From positions 1-64,000 of the forward strand of contig CALWDJ010000009.1 in the NCBI GenBank assembly GCA_944376655.1: a DNA stretch of 64,000 nt. Reading direction: 5' to 3'. Origin of the DNA: an uncultured Clostridia bacterium. Its GTDB lineage: Bacteria; Bacillota; Clostridia; Oscillospirales; Acutalibacteraceae. A program made the position numbers and the translations under genes. Below the pieces are notes generated by a model, which was given only the letters and a program-made list of their open reading frames with translations, did not search any database and was not told where the DNA came from. Shown piece after piece: positions 8,261 to 17,935 of the stretch. Position 1 is the first letter of the stretch, and the number at the start of each line of letters is the position of its first letter.

Positions 8261-11200
8261 ATGGCAGAAATTGAATTTGAATCAATAAAAATCGGACTTG
8301 CGTCTCCAGAACAGATAAGAAGCTGGTCGCACGGCGAGGTAATAAAGCCGGAGACCATAAATTACCGTACCTTAAAGCCCGAGCAGGGCGGACTTTTCTG
8401 CGAGCGTATTTTCGGGCCTCAGAAGGACTGGGAATGTCACTGCGGAAAGTACAAGAGGATACGCTACAAGGGCAAGATATGCGAGCGCTGCGGCGTTGAG
8501 GTAACCCGCGCCAAGGTGCGCCGCGAGCGTATGGGCTCTATCGAGCTTGCCGCTCCGGTATCTCACATATGGTATTTCAAGACCATACCCTCAAGAATGG
8601 GTCTGGTGCTTGATATTACCCCCAAAGCGCTTGAGCAGGTGCTTTATTTCTCACAGTATATAGTTACCGACCCGGGAACCACACCGCTTGAGAAAAAGCA
8701 GCTGCTTAACGAAAAGCAGTACCGTGATATGCGTGAGAAGTATGAGGACGATTTCGAGGCGGGAATGGGCGCCGAGGCTATAAAGAAGTTGCTGTGCGAA
8801 ATCGATCTTGACAAAACCTGCGATGAACTGCGAGCGGAGCTTGAGGACGCCACCGGACAGAAGAGCATACGCCTTCTCAAGCGCCTTGAGGTGCTTGAGG
8901 CGTTCAGACAGTCCGGAAACCGTCCGGAGTGGATGATACTTGACGTTATTCCGGTAATACCGCCGGATCTCCGTCCTATGGTACAGCTTGACGGCGGACG
9001 TTTCGCCACAAGCGACCTTAATGATCTTTACAGACGTGTTATAAACCGCAACAACAGACTTAAGAGGCTGCTTGAGCTGCACGCTCCGGATATAATAGTC
9101 CGCAACGAGAAGCGTATGCTTCAAGAGGCGGTTGACGCGCTTATAGACAACGGCCGCCGCGGCAAGCCCGTGACAGGACCTAACAACCGTGCGCTCAAAT
9201 CCCTTTCGGATATGCTCAAGGGTAAGCAGGGACGCTTCCGTCAGAACCTTCTCGGTAAGCGTGTTGACTATTCGGGACGTTCGGTTATAGTCGTGGGTCC
9301 TGAGCTTAAAATGTATCAGTGCGGTCTTCCTAAGGAAATGGCGCTTGAGCTTTTCAAGCCGTTTGTTATGAAGCGTCTTGTTGAGACAAAGGCGGTCACG
9401 AATATCAAGTCGGCGAGAAAAATGGTAGAGCGCGCATCCAATGAGATATGGGACGCTCTCGAAATGGTGATAAAGGAGCATCCGGTTCTTCTCAACCGCG
9501 CTCCGACACTTCACAGACTCGGTATTCAGGCTTTTGAGCCGGTGCTGGTTGAGGGTAAGGCCCTTAAGCTCCACCCGCTTGTGTGTACCGCGTACAACGC
9601 CGACTTCGACGGCGACCAGATGGCTGTTCACGTGCCGCTGTCTGCCGAGGCGCAGGCAGAAGCGCGATTCCTTATGCTCGCCGCGAACAACCTCCTTAAA
9701 CCGTCTGACGGTAAGCCTGTAACCGTTCCTACACAGGATATGGTTCTCGGTTCATACTATCTTACCCTTGTAAAGTCGGACGAAAAGGGCGCCAATAAGG
9801 TATTCAGGGATAAGAACGAGGCCATAATGGCTTACAGTGACGGAGTTGTGGGACTTCACGCACCTATCAGAGTACGCGTCACCGGTGAAAACGGAGAGAG
9901 CGGACTTATTTGGTGTACTGTCGGCTTTATAATCTTCAATGAGTCGATACCGCAGGACCTCGGCTTTGTTGACCGCAGCAATCCGGATCGCAGACTTGAC
10001 CTTGAGTGGACATTTACCGTAAAGGACCCGTCTGCCAATTTTATTGAGAGCAACGATGATATTATTCAGAATAAGGTCGGCAAGAAACAGCTCGGTAAAA
10101 TAATCGACCGCTGTATCACGAAACACGGTACAAGTGAATCGTCGATAGTGCTTGACAATATCAAAGCGACCGGCTTTAAGTATTCTACAAAGGGTGCCAT
10201 AACCGTAGCCGTAATTGACGCGGTAATTCCGCCCGCCAAAAAGGAAATACTGAGCGACGCGGAGGCGCAGATAGACCGCGTAAGCCGCGATTACCGCCGC
10301 GGTCTTATAAGCAACGAGGAGCGCAGCCGCCACGTAATAGAGATATGGAACAAGGCTACCGAGGACGTTGCCGACGCTCTTAAGGGCAACCTTGACGAGT
10401 TCAACCCGATATTCATGATGGCGGATTCCGGCGCCCGCGGCTCCATGAGCCAGATAAGACAGCTTGCCGGAATGCGCGGACTTATAGCCAATACAGCCGG
10501 TAAGGTCATAGAGGTACCGATTCGTTCAAATTACCGTGAAGGCCTTAACGTTCAGGAATACTTCATTTCCTCCCGCGGCGCGAGAAAGGGACTTGCCGAT
10601 ACAGCCCTGCGTACCGCCGACTCCGGTTATCTTACCCGTCGTCTTGTCGATGTCGCTCAGGACGTTATTGTCCGTGAGAACGACTGCGGAACCGAGGAAG
10701 GCCTTATGATATCTGACATTAAGGACGGAAATCATATACTTGAGCCGCTTGAGGAGCGTCTTGAGGGAAGATACCTGCTGCATGACGCCGTACATCCCGA
10801 GACAGGCGAGATAATATGGTCTCATGAGGATATAGTCACCGGCGATGCGGCTAAAAAAATAGTTGACGCCGGAATTACTCAAATTGAAATCCGATCTGTG
10901 CTTACCTGTCACAGCCATCACGGCGTGTGCAGAAAGTGCTACGGAAGAAACCTTGCTACAAGCAAGCCGGTAAATATCGGTGAGGCGGTCGGAATTGTCG
11001 CTGCTCAGTCGATAGGCGAACCGGGTACACAGCTTACAATGCGTACCTTCCATACCGGCGGTATAGCGAGTACCGAGGATATTACACAGGGTCTTCCGCG
11101 TGTTGAGGAGCTTTTCGAAGCAAGAAGACCGAAGCGCTGCGCGCTTATCGCAAAAATTGACGGCAGAGTGCGCATCACCGAGGAAAAGAAGAGCAATGTA

Positions 11201-11908
11201 ATAATAATTACCAACGATGAGCTTAAAACCGAGGAAAAGGTCACTATTCCTTACGGTATACGCTGTCTCGTAAACGACGGAGACGAGGTCAAGGCCGGAG
11301 ATATGCTGATACCCGGAGCCAAATATCCGCAGGATATTCTTGAGGCCCAGGGACCTGAGGCGGTTGAGGAGTATATCATTGCCGAAATACAGAACGCTTA
11401 CCGTACACAGGGTGTTGATATCAACGATAAGCATATTGAGGTAATAGTCCGTCAGATGATGAGAAAGCTGCGCGTGCTTGACGCCGGCTCAACCGATTTG
11501 CTCCAGAACGTAAGCTACGAATACAAGGAAATAGCCGATGCCAACGCGAAGGTACAGGAGCGTATAGACGCCGGTGAAGAGGGACTTACCAAGGCTACCT
11601 ACCGCGCTACGCTGCTCGGTATTACAAAGGCTTCGCTGGCTACCGAGTCGTTCCTGTCGGCGGCGTCGTTCCAGGAGACGACGAGAGTGCTGACAGAAGC
11701 CGCTATAAAGGGCAAGGCGGACCCGCTCTTCGGACTCAAGGAAAATGTTATAATAGGCAAGCTCGTACCTGCAGGTACGGGAATGCGCTGCGAGGAGATA
11801 AATCCTTCTGAGTATTATGAACATGAATCTGAAGCTCCCGATGATGAAGCAGAGGAAAAAGTGTTTACGGAAGATGAGCCCACGGCGGAACAGGCTGCTG
11901 CGGAATAA
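8261..11908 (+). CDS. rpoC: RNA polymerase beta' subunit
   Basis: The catalytic beta' subunit, 1,215 residues. It has the N-terminal zinc site '[22 protein letters not shown]', the active-site [12 protein letters not shown] motif with magnesium-binding Asp448, Asp450 and Asp452, the '[17 protein letters not shown]' bridge/trigger region, the second zinc site with [16 protein letters not shown], and '[28 protein letters not shown]'. The tail is acidic and alanine-rich. A good ribosome binding site (GGAGGG) precedes the ATG. It is cotranscribed with rpoB and followed by a terminator at 11951. Confidence 0.99.
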   Translation: MAEIEFESIKIGLASPEQIRSWSHGEVIKPETINYRTLKPEQGGLFCERIFGPQKDWECHCGKYKRIRYKGKICERCGVEVTRAKVRRERMGSIELAAPVSHIWYFKTIPSRMGLVLDITPKALEQVLYFSQYIVTDPGTTPLEKKQLLNEKQYRDMREKYEDDFEAGMGAEAIKKLLCEIDLDKTCDELRAELEDATGQKSIRLLKRLEVLEAFRQSGNRPEWMILDVIPVIPPDLRPMVQLDGGRFATSDLNDLYRRVINRNNRLKRLLELHAPDIIVRNEKRMLQEAVDALIDNGRRGKPVTGPNNRALKSLSDMLKGKQGRFRQNLLGKRVDYSGRSVIVVGPELKMYQCGLPKEMALELFKPFVMKRLVETKAVTNIKSARKMVERASNEIWDALEMVIKEHPVLLNRAPTLHRLGIQAFEPVLVEGKALKLHPLVCTAYNADFDGDQMAVHVPLSAEAQAEARFLMLAANNLLKPSDGKPVTVPTQDMVLGSYYLTLVKSDEKGANKVFRDKNEAIMAYSDGVVGLHAPIRVRVTGENGESGLIWCTVGFIIFNESIPQDLGFVDRSNPDRRLDLEWTFTVKDPSANFIESNDDIIQNKVGKKQLGKIIDRCITKHGTSESSIVLDNIKATGFKYSTKGAITVAVIDAVIPPAKKEILSDAEAQIDRVSRDYRRGLISNEERSRHVIEIWNKATEDVADALKGNLDEFNPIFMMADSGARGSMSQIRQLAGMRGLIANTAGKVIEVPIRSNYREGLNVQEYFISSRGARKGLADTALRTADSGYLTRRLVDVAQDVIVRENDCGTEEGLMISDIKDGNHILEPLEERLEGRYLLHDAVHPETGEIIWSHEDIVTGDAAKKIVDAGITQIEIRSVLTCHSHHGVCRKCYGRNLATSKPVNIGEAVGIVAAQSIGEPGTQLTMRTFHTGGIASTEDITQGLPRVEELFEARRPKRCALIAKIDGRVRITEEKKSNVIIITNDELKTEEKVTIPYGIRCLVNDGDEVKAGDMLIPGAKYPQDILEAQGPEAVEEYIIAEIQNAYRTQGVDINDKHIEVIVRQMMRKLRVLDAGSTDLLQNVSYEYKEIADANAKVQERIDAGEEGLTKATYRATLLGITKASLATESFLSAASFQETTRVLTEAAIKGKADPLFGLKENVIIGKLVPAGTGMRCEEINPSEYYEHESEAPDDEAEEKVFTEDEPTAEQAAAE

Positions 11909-11950
11909 TCGGTTTCCGATTTTAAGGATCATAACAGCAAATATAGTTAA

Positions 11951-11989
11951 AGCGTGCGCCGATAACGACGCGCGCTTTTTGTTTTTTTT
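11951..11989 (+). terminator. rpoBC terminator
   Basis: AGCGTGCG (11951-11958) pairs with CGCGCGCT (11969-11976), followed by a T-rich run. Confidence 0.8.
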
Positions 11990-12039
11990 AATGCGGTAAA
12001 AACACGAGAACGGACACCGTTTTAAAAATAAAGCAGAAT

Positions 12040-12079
12040 AAAAAAGCAAAGCAGAGAAAAGTATCTGCTTTGCTTTTTT
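12040..12079. terminator. Bidirectional terminator for the DUF3048 gene
   Basis: AAAAAAGCAAAGCAGA pairs with TCTGCTTTGCTTTTTT around a short loop (12056-12063). It lies just past the stop of the minus-strand gene at 12094. Confidence 0.85.
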
Positions 12080-12093
12080 CGTTTAATAATGTT

Positions 12094-13131
12094 TTATTCA
12101 AAAACCGGCTGAGAGTTGCTCTTGCTTGCTATGCATACCCAGCTGTTTCCGGGGTTTACGGTAAGCTCATTGCCGTTAGCGTCTGTAAATTTAAAGCCGC
12201 TTTTTGCTGAGCCCTTGCTCCACTTTATAGGAGTATATGTTCCGTTCACGCAGTAATAACCGTCGCCCGAATTAAGAGAAACCTGCCTGTGGTATCCGTC
12301 GGAATAGCTGTTTATTGCAGTAAGAAGCACAAACACATTTTTAACTTTGACTGTTTCTCCTGTGTAATAATCTTTGCGAACGGTATTGCCGAAGTATCTG
12401 GTATACATTCCCGAAGCGGAATCATATTTGAATACTGTTTCATATTGCGAAGAAAAAGGAACGCTTACGCTGCCGGCAGTGCTTTCAAATGAAACCGGAC
12501 TGCTCTCGTCGGAAAAATTCACCCACGGGTCGCTTGAGCCGCGCTCGGTTTTATAACCGTCATTAACAATGCCGTTCCATAGGGTTTCCCCGAAAGTGTA
12601 AAGTGTATGTTCGGTTGAAAGACCGTTGCTTATGCGTGTGGCGTAATTCGATTCCGAAATGTCTATATCATCGATATCGTTAAGATGCGGCCCGCAGTAA
12701 ACCTCGTCCTGACCTCTGTGCAGGTAGATGGCGTTATGTCCCAGCGCAAGGTCGACATACGCGTAGCGCGCGGAACGTATGCTTCCTATCCTTTCGGCCT
12801 TGGTCACGTCCTGATAAACCGCCATCAGACGTGTTATACCTCCCTCAACCTCGGTTTCGTAAACAATATCGGCTTTGTTTATGCCGGTCTGCACGGGCTG
12901 CGCGACTGCTATATTATTTATCATTATAGCCACGGGGCGGTCATCGACCTTGTCCTTTGAAAGCTCTGATATTCCGGTAAGCGGATTTTTGTAGAGTACG
13001 GGCTCCGGTTCTTTGACCGTGGAAGAAGGTTCATCGCCTTTATCGACACTCAGCCGTTCGGGAGCTTCCGAACAGCCGGAAAGAAGTAAAATGAGTAAAC
13101 ATACAACCAATGAGAATATTTTTTTCGACAT
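12094..13131 (-). CDS. DUF3048 (YerB-like) lipoprotein
   Basis: This 345-residue protein starts with a type II signal peptide (lipobox LLSGC, lipidated Cys20), so it should be anchored on the outer face of the membrane. The rest matches the DUF3048 family typified by Bacillus YerB: 'NPLTGI', 'DRPVAIMINN', 'Q-P-Q-TGI-KADIVYE-EVEGGITRLMAV', 'IGSIRSARY-YVDLALG' and 'L-TEHTLYT'. The exact role of this family is not established. The start has GGAGG upstream and a strong promoter (13162-13190). It is a single-gene unit with a terminator at 12040. Confidence 0.9.
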   Translation of the reverse strand: MSKKIFSLVVCLLILLLSGCSEAPERLSVDKGDEPSSTVKEPEPVLYKNPLTGISELSKDKVDDRPVAIMINNIAVAQPVQTGINKADIVYETEVEGGITRLMAVYQDVTKAERIGSIRSARYAYVDLALGHNAIYLHRGQDEVYCGPHLNDIDDIDISESNYATRISNGLSTEHTLYTFGETLWNGIVNDGYKTERGSSDPWVNFSDESSPVSFESTAGSVSVPFSSQYETVFKYDSASGMYTRYFGNTVRKDYYTGETVKVKNVFVLLTAINSYSDGYHRQVSLNSGDGYYCVNGTYTPIKWSKGSAKSGFKFTDANGNELTVNPGNSWVCIASKSNSQPVFE

Positions 13132-13161
13132 GATTTTTCCTCCGAGAATTGATACTAAAAC

Positions 13162-13190
13162 AGTATAGTACAGTTTACATAAAATTGCAA
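13162..13190 (-). promoter_or_regulatory. Promoter of the DUF3048 lipoprotein gene
   Basis: On the minus strand TTGCAA (13190-13185), 17 bases, TATACT (13167-13162). Confidence 0.75.
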
Positions 13191-13272
13191 CTGTTTTTGC
13201 GGCTAAAAAATTTTTTAATTTTTTCAGCGTATTATCAAGTTACAATAGTGAACTTTTTTATGCTTTAGGGCT

Positions 13273-13301
13273 TTGACTTTCACAAAGCTCTAAATTACAA
13301 T
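13273..13301 (+). promoter_or_regulatory. Promoter of the clan-D glycosidase gene
   Basis: TTGACT at 13273-13278, 17 bases, TACAAT at 13296-13301. It lies back-to-back with the DUF3048 promoter. Confidence 0.7.
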
Positions 13302-13334
13302 ATAAGCGTAAAATAAGGGAAAAGAGGGATTACG

Positions 13335-14945
13335 TTGGAATTGAGGAACCCTGATTCGGTGAGAATATACAGTGAAAATAAAAGTGAAATTTTCAATAAT
13401 ACTGATACGGTATGTTCAGGCGATGTCAGCCTTGAAATCAGAAAATCCGGAGATAATCTTACAGTCAGTGTAAGCGCGGACACTACTCCTCTCCGGTATA
13501 TAAGAATGTACTGGCGATTTGATAAAACGGAAAAAAGAACCGAAGCCGTAAGGGTTTACGGTGACGAATGGGAAAGAGGCTACGGTGCAACGGCGTGGCG
13601 CCCTGTCGAGGCGGAGCGCTGTATGCCGTGGGTGTGTGCGGTTTCAAACGGTTCTGATTTGTCCGAGGATACAAATGGACGCAGAACCGAGTGCTTCGGC
13701 GTAAAGGTCAGACCCGCCGCTATGTGCTTCTGGCAGTATTCAGCGGCGGGAATAACCCTGTGGCTTGATATAAGATGCGGCGGCAGCGGTGTGATTCTTT
13801 CCGGCAGAAAAGTAAAACTGTGCGAAATGGTTTTTTCGGAATACAGGGATATAACCGCTTTTGAGGCGCTTAAAAAATACTACCTTATATTATGCGACGA
13901 CCCGATTTTCCCCCGGAACAAGGTGTACGGTGCGAATAACTGGTATTACGCCTACGGCAAGTCTTCTGAAAATGACATAATGAAAGATACCCGCCTGCTG
14001 TGCGGCTTGTGTTCAGGCCTTGATAACGTTCCTTATATGGTGATAGACGACTGCTGGGAGCTTAATAATGCCGACGCGCCGTGGGACGTGCTGCGTGAGG
14101 GCTTTTCCGATATGAAAAGGCTTGCCGGCGAAATAAGGAAAGCGGGTGCCCGTCCCGGTATCTGGTTCAGACCGCTTGCCGACGGAAGGCACGTCAGCGG
14201 TTTAGATAAACCCCAACACCGGCTTTCAAGGCACCCGTCATACCTTGACCCGTCTAACCCGGACGTGCTTGAATATGCAGCGGCAACGGTCAGGAGACTT
14301 TCGGCCGAATGGGGCTATGAGCTGATAAAGCATGATTTTTCAACCTTTGATATTTTCGGCTTCTGGGGCTTTGAGCGTTCTTCCGCTTTCGCTGAAGACG
14401 GCTGGAGCTTTTATGATAGAAGCAAAACAAGCGTGGAGATAATTCTTGAGCTTTACCGCACGATAAAAGCGGCGGCAGAAGATAATACGCTTATTTTAGG
14501 CTGTAATACGATAGGACATCTGGTAGCAGGGCTCGCGCATATCAACCGCACCGGAGACGATACAAGCGGAAAGGAATGGGAGCGGGTAAGAAAGTACGGC
14601 GTAAATACGCTTGCTTTCAGAATGCTACATCACGGGGCGTTTTACGAAGCCGACGCCGACTGCGCGGCATTGACTTCCGAGCTTGACGGCTCTCTGGCGG
14701 CAGAATGGCTGAGAGCGCTTTCGGTGAGCGGCACTCCGCTTTTTGTTTCGGCTGTTCCGGAGCTTGTAAAGGGCGAAACAGCCGGGAAGCTAAAGGCGGC
14801 ATACGCGCGCGCATCATTGCAGAAAGATACCCTTATTCCGCTTGACTGGATGGAAAACACCTGTCCGGAGGTCTGGCTTTTAAACGGCGAAGGAATACGT
14901 TTCTGCTGGTATCCCGAGACAGGGGCGGAGAGCTTTAACCCTTGA
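13335..14945 (+). CDS. Clan GH-D glycosidase, alpha-galactosidase-like (GH36/GH27 relative)
   Basis: A 536-residue cytoplasmic protein (no signal peptide) with an N-terminal beta-rich domain and a TIM barrel from about residue 195. The barrel shows 'YMVIDDCWE', 'R-GIWFRPL', the likely nucleophile Asp334 in K-H-D-F, and a candidate acid/base Asp408/Asp409 in R-T-G-D-D-T. These positions correspond to KxD and xDD motifs of clan-D alpha-galactosidases. The substrate is not certain; alpha-N-acetylgalactosaminidase or a new subfamily are alternatives. The start is a TTG at 13335 with AGAGGGA about six bases upstream. It is monocistronic, with a terminator after it. Confidence 0.75.
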   Translation: MELRNPDSVRIYSENKSEIFNNTDTVCSGDVSLEIRKSGDNLTVSVSADTTPLRYIRMYWRFDKTEKRTEAVRVYGDEWERGYGATAWRPVEAERCMPWVCAVSNGSDLSEDTNGRRTECFGVKVRPAAMCFWQYSAAGITLWLDIRCGGSGVILSGRKVKLCEMVFSEYRDITAFEALKKYYLILCDDPIFPRNKVYGANNWYYAYGKSSENDIMKDTRLLCGLCSGLDNVPYMVIDDCWELNNADAPWDVLREGFSDMKRLAGEIRKAGARPGIWFRPLADGRHVSGLDKPQHRLSRHPSYLDPSNPDVLEYAAATVRRLSAEWGYELIKHDFSTFDIFGFWGFERSSAFAEDGWSFYDRSKTSVEIILELYRTIKAAAEDNTLILGCNTIGHLVAGLAHINRTGDDTSGKEWERVRKYGVNTLAFRMLHHGAFYEADADCAALTSELDGSLAAEWLRALSVSGTPLFVSAVPELVKGETAGKLKAAYARASLQKDTLIPLDWMENTCPEVWLLNGEGIRFCWYPETGAESFNP

Positions 14946-14959
14946 ATTTTTCTTTTTTG

Positions 14960-15008
14960 AACCGGTTTTTGAGGTGAAGTTATATTTGCCGATAAAACCG
15001 GTTTTTTT
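14960..15008 (+). terminator. Terminator of the clan-D glycosidase gene
   Basis: AACCGGTTTT (14960-14969) pairs with AAAACCGGTT (14994-15003), followed by T. Confidence 0.7.
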
Positions 15009-15030
15009 ATTTTGAATATAAATTTCCTTA

Positions 15031-15088
15031 TTCTGGAACGCTTCTGGAACTTTAAGGGAATAGAGAGGGAACAGGAAAGTTGTATAAT
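15031..15088 (+). promoter_or_regulatory. Tandem repeat and -10 box upstream of the fatty acid operon
   Basis: TTCTGGAAC occurs twice, at 15031-15039 and 15042-15050, an 11-base period that puts both copies on the same DNA face. TATAAT lies at 15083-15088. No good -35 box precedes it at the usual distance, which would fit a promoter needing an activator. The repeat does not match the FapR or FabT site consensus I know. Confidence 0.5.
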
Positions 15089-15143
15089 AATCGGCGGCAG
15101 GCGGTAAAAGCCGCGTGTAAATAAAAACTGGAGGCAGACTATC

Positions 15144-15365
15144 ATGTATTTTGACGCTATTGCTAAAATCGTTTCCGAGCGCACCGGCTGCGACGTTGCG
15201 GACATCAAACCCGAGAGCACTTTTTCGGAGCTCGGCATTGATTCTCTCGACACCGTTGAGCTTCTTATGAACCTTGAGGACGAAATCGGCATCGAGATCG
15301 AGCTTGACCGCAAGGTTGAGACTATCGACGATCTTGACAAATTCATTCAGAGCAAGCAGGGTTAA
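15144..15365 (+). CDS. acpP: Acyl carrier protein of the fatty acid operon
   Basis: A 73-residue ACP with the phosphopantetheine Ser34 in [10 protein letters not shown]. It has a clear ribosome binding site (GGAGG) and is the first gene of the fab-acc operon, four bases ahead of fabK. It differs throughout from the ACP at 2252, so the genome has at least two. The position suggests it is the carrier used by the Fab enzymes encoded downstream. Confidence 0.93.
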   Translation: MYFDAIAKIVSERTGCDVADIKPESTFSELGIDSLDTVELLMNLEDEIGIEIELDRKVETIDDLDKFIQSKQG

Positions 15366-15369
15366 GCCG

Positions 15370-16314
15370 ATGATAAGGTCAGAGATTTGTGATCTGCTGG
15401 GTATTGAATATCCTGTATTTCAGGGCGGTATGGCCTGGATCGCTGACGGTAAACTGGCCGCTGCCGTTTCAAATGGCGGCGGCCTTGGTATTATCGCGGC
15501 GGGGAATGCACCCGGTGAATACGTAAAGGAACAGATTAAAAAAGCGAGGGAGCTTACCGAAAAACCGATAGGCGTTAATATAATGCTTATGAGCCCGTTT
15601 GCCGACGAGGTCGCGAAGGTCGTGACCGAGGAAAAGGTGGACGTGGTTACAACGGGAGCGGGCAACCCCTCTAAATATATAAATGAATGGAAGGCTACCG
15701 GTATAAAGGTTATTCCGGTGGTGGCTTCGGTCGCTATGGCAAAGCTCATGACAAGGCTCGGAGCCTCCGCGGTTATCGCCGAGGGCGGCGAGAGCGGCGG
15801 ACATGTGGGCGAGCTAACCACTATGGTTCTTGTGCCTCAGGTATGCGACGCTACCGATCTTCCCGTAATAGCAGCGGGCGGCATTGCCGACGGAAGGGGA
15901 GTAGCGGCGGCGTTTATGCTGGGAGCCTGCGGCGTTCAGATGGGAACACGCTTTTTAAGCGCCGAGGAATGCACCATTCACCCCGAATACAAGCAGAAAA
16001 TACTTAAAGCGGGCGACCTTTGCACAATGGTTACCGGAAAGCGTCTCGGTCATCCGGTAAGAAGCCTGCGTACGCCTTTTGCGCGCGAATATTCAAAGGC
16101 GGAGTACGGCGGAATGCCGGACGACGAGCTTGAGGCACTGGGCGCAGGTGCCCTGCGCCGCGCGGTGCAGGAGGGAGACAGCGAAAAAGGCTGTTTCCTT
16201 GCGGGACAGATAGCCGCCATGGTGAAAAAGGAGCAGCCGGCGGCTGAAATAATCAAGGAAGTTATGGAACAGGCAGAGCCTGTCCTTCTGGGGGCGTCAA
16301 AATGGGTAAAATAG
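15370..16314 (+). CDS. fabK: Enoyl-ACP reductase II (FabK)
   Basis: A 314-residue FMN-dependent enoyl-ACP reductase that performs the last step of each elongation cycle. It belongs to the nitronate monooxygenase-like TIM barrel group: 'YPVFQGGMAWIA', 'SNGGGLGIIAAGN', 'VIAEGGESGGHVG' with the conserved His145, and 'PVIAAGGIADGRG...MGACGVQMGTRFL'. No fabI is seen in the window, so FabK is likely the enoyl reductase here and predicts triclosan tolerance. The ATG at 15370 is four bases after the acpP stop. The 3' end overlaps fabD by 13 bases. Confidence 0.95.
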   Translation: MIRSEICDLLGIEYPVFQGGMAWIADGKLAAAVSNGGGLGIIAAGNAPGEYVKEQIKKARELTEKPIGVNIMLMSPFADEVAKVVTEEKVDVVTTGAGNPSKYINEWKATGIKVIPVVASVAMAKLMTRLGASAVIAEGGESGGHVGELTTMVLVPQVCDATDLPVIAAGGIADGRGVAAAFMLGACGVQMGTRFLSAEECTIHPEYKQKILKAGDLCTMVTGKRLGHPVRSLRTPFAREYSKAEYGGMPDDELEALGAGALRRAVQEGDSEKGCFLAGQIAAMVKKEQPAAEIIKEVMEQAEPVLLGASKWVK

Positions 16315-17195
16315 CTTTTGTTTTCTCCGGTCAGGGTGACCAGTACCCCGGAATGGGAAAGGAGCTGGCGGAAAAATATCCTGCCGCTGCCCAAGTTTTT
16401 GCGGTGTGCGACGGTATTCGTCCCGGCACATCAGAGCAGTGCTTTTTCGGAACCGAGGAGGAGCTTAAGGAAACCGCCAACACACAGCCCTGCCTTTTTG
16501 CTATGGAGCTTGCGGCAGCAGAGGTGCTTGAGGAAAAAGGCGTAAAGCCGGACGCTGTCGCCGGATTTTCGTTAGGCGAGGTCACAGCGGTTACTTTTGC
16601 AGGACTGGTTGATAAAAAGACCGGATTTTCGCTTGTCTGCCGCCGCGGAGAGCTTATGCAGCGCGAGGCTGAGAAGTTTGATACCTCAATGGCGGCAGTG
16701 GTAAAGCTGTCGGACAGTCAGGTAGAGAAGATTTGCTCAAAGTATGAGCAGATTTATCCGGTAAATTTCAACTGCCCCGGTCAGGTAACGGTTTCGGGAC
16801 TTTCTGAAAAAATGCCGGAATTTTTCGCCGAGGTTAAAACAGCAGGTGGAAGAGCGATACCGCTTAAAGTAAAGGGAGCTTTTCATTCACCCTTTATGAA
16901 CGCGGCGTCTGCGGATTTTAAGACGGAGCTTGATAAAGTTGCGTTTTCGACACCCGCCGTGCCGGTTTATTCCGATATGACCGCTGAAGTTTACGGAGAT
17001 AATCCGGCAGAACTGCTGTCGGGTCAGATATGCAGTCCGGTACGCTGGGAAAATGTTATACGAGGTATGATTGAAAGCGGAGTCGATACATTTATTGAAA
17101 TCGGCCCCGGAGCCACACTTACAAATATGATAAAGAAAATAAGCGGCGAGGTAAAAGCTATCACTGTTACCGATTATCTTAAGGAGGCGGAATGA
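16302..17195 (+). CDS. fabD: Malonyl-CoA:ACP transacylase
   Basis: This 297-residue enzyme transfers malonyl from CoA to ACP. The fold signature is complete: 'FSGQGDQYPGMG' at the N-terminus, the nucleophile Ser90 in G-F-S-L-G-E, the catalytic His195 in G-A-F-H-S-P-F-M, and 'FIEIGPGATLTNM' near the end. It overlaps fabK upstream and fabG downstream (ATGA-type overlap), consistent with translational coupling. Confidence 0.96.
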   Translation: MGKIAFVFSGQGDQYPGMGKELAEKYPAAAQVFAVCDGIRPGTSEQCFFGTEEELKETANTQPCLFAMELAAAEVLEEKGVKPDAVAGFSLGEVTAVTFAGLVDKKTGFSLVCRRGELMQREAEKFDTSMAAVVKLSDSQVEKICSKYEQIYPVNFNCPGQVTVSGLSEKMPEFFAEVKTAGGRAIPLKVKGAFHSPFMNAASADFKTELDKVAFSTPAVPVYSDMTAEVYGDNPAELLSGQICSPVRWENVIRGMIESGVDTFIEIGPGATLTNMIKKISGEVKAITVTDYLKEAE

Positions 17196-17923
17196 TGTTA
17201 AAGGGAAAGACAGCCGTTATAACCGGCGGTTCAAGAGGACTCGGCGCCGCGATGGCGAGGAAGTTCGCTTCAATGGGAGCCGACATAGTGATACTTGACG
17301 TGGGCGACCCGGCGCTTGCCGAGAGCGTATGCGATGAGTGCAGGCAGAAATATTCCGTAAAGGCGGCGGCTTACCGCTGCGATGTCTCTGATTTTGAGCA
17401 GGTCAAAGAGACAGTGGTAAAATTCAAAGCCGACTTCGGAACGGCGCATATACTTGTGAACAACGCCGGAATCACGCGCGACGGACTTATCGCCATGATG
17501 AAGGAAGAGGATTTCGATAAGGTTATAGCCGTCAATTTAAAGGGCGCGTTCAATATGATACGCCATATGTCGGGTCTGTTTATCCGCAACCGCGAGGGCT
17601 GCATTATAAATATCGCCTCGGTCGCCGGAATGATGGGCAATGCCGGCCAGTGCAACTACGCCGCCTCAAAGGCGGGAATAATCGGTCTTACAAAGACTGT
17701 GGCGAAAGAGCTTGCGCCCAAGGGCGTGCGCTGCAACGCGATAGCTCCCGGCTTTATAGCGACCGATATGACCGGAAACCAGACCGAAAATCCGCTGCTT
17801 AAGATGATACCGCTCGGAAGAATGGGTGCCGCTGAGGATATCGCCGAGGCTGCCGCCTATCTTGCGACCGCCGGATATGTAACCGGCGAGGTGCTCCGCG
17901 TTGACGGCGGAATAGCGATGTAA
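17192..17923 (+). CDS. fabG: 3-oxoacyl-ACP reductase
   Basis: A 243-residue short-chain dehydrogenase that reduces 3-oxoacyl-ACP with NADPH. It has the Rossmann motif TGGSRGLG, the NNAG motif, the catalytic Ser143, Tyr156 and Lys160 (Y-A-A-S-K), and 'APGFI-TDMT'. Two adjacent ATG codons (17192 and 17195) are possible; both are downstream of AAGGAGG. It overlaps the fabD stop by four bases, and fabF starts 12 bases after it. Confidence 0.95.
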   Translation: MMLKGKTAVITGGSRGLGAAMARKFASMGADIVILDVGDPALAESVCDECRQKYSVKAAAYRCDVSDFEQVKETVVKFKADFGTAHILVNNAGITRDGLIAMMKEEDFDKVIAVNLKGAFNMIRHMSGLFIRNREGCIINIASVAGMMGNAGQCNYAASKAGIIGLTKTVAKELAPKGVRCNAIAPGFIATDMTGNQTENPLLKMIPLGRMGAAEDIAEAAAYLATAGYVTGEVLRVDGGIAM

Positions 17924-17935
17924 GGAGAAGTTTAA

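Noticed and set aside
8651..9631. 326-residue minus-strand ORF
   Set aside because: It lies wholly antisense to rpoC, has no ribosome binding site and no recognisable family; it is a codon-usage shadow.
10526..11434. 302-residue minus-strand ORF
   Set aside because: Antisense to rpoC with no start signal or domain.
14642..15346. 234-residue minus-strand ORF
   Set aside because: Runs across the terminator, the fab promoter and acpP; very Ser/Arg-rich and without signals.
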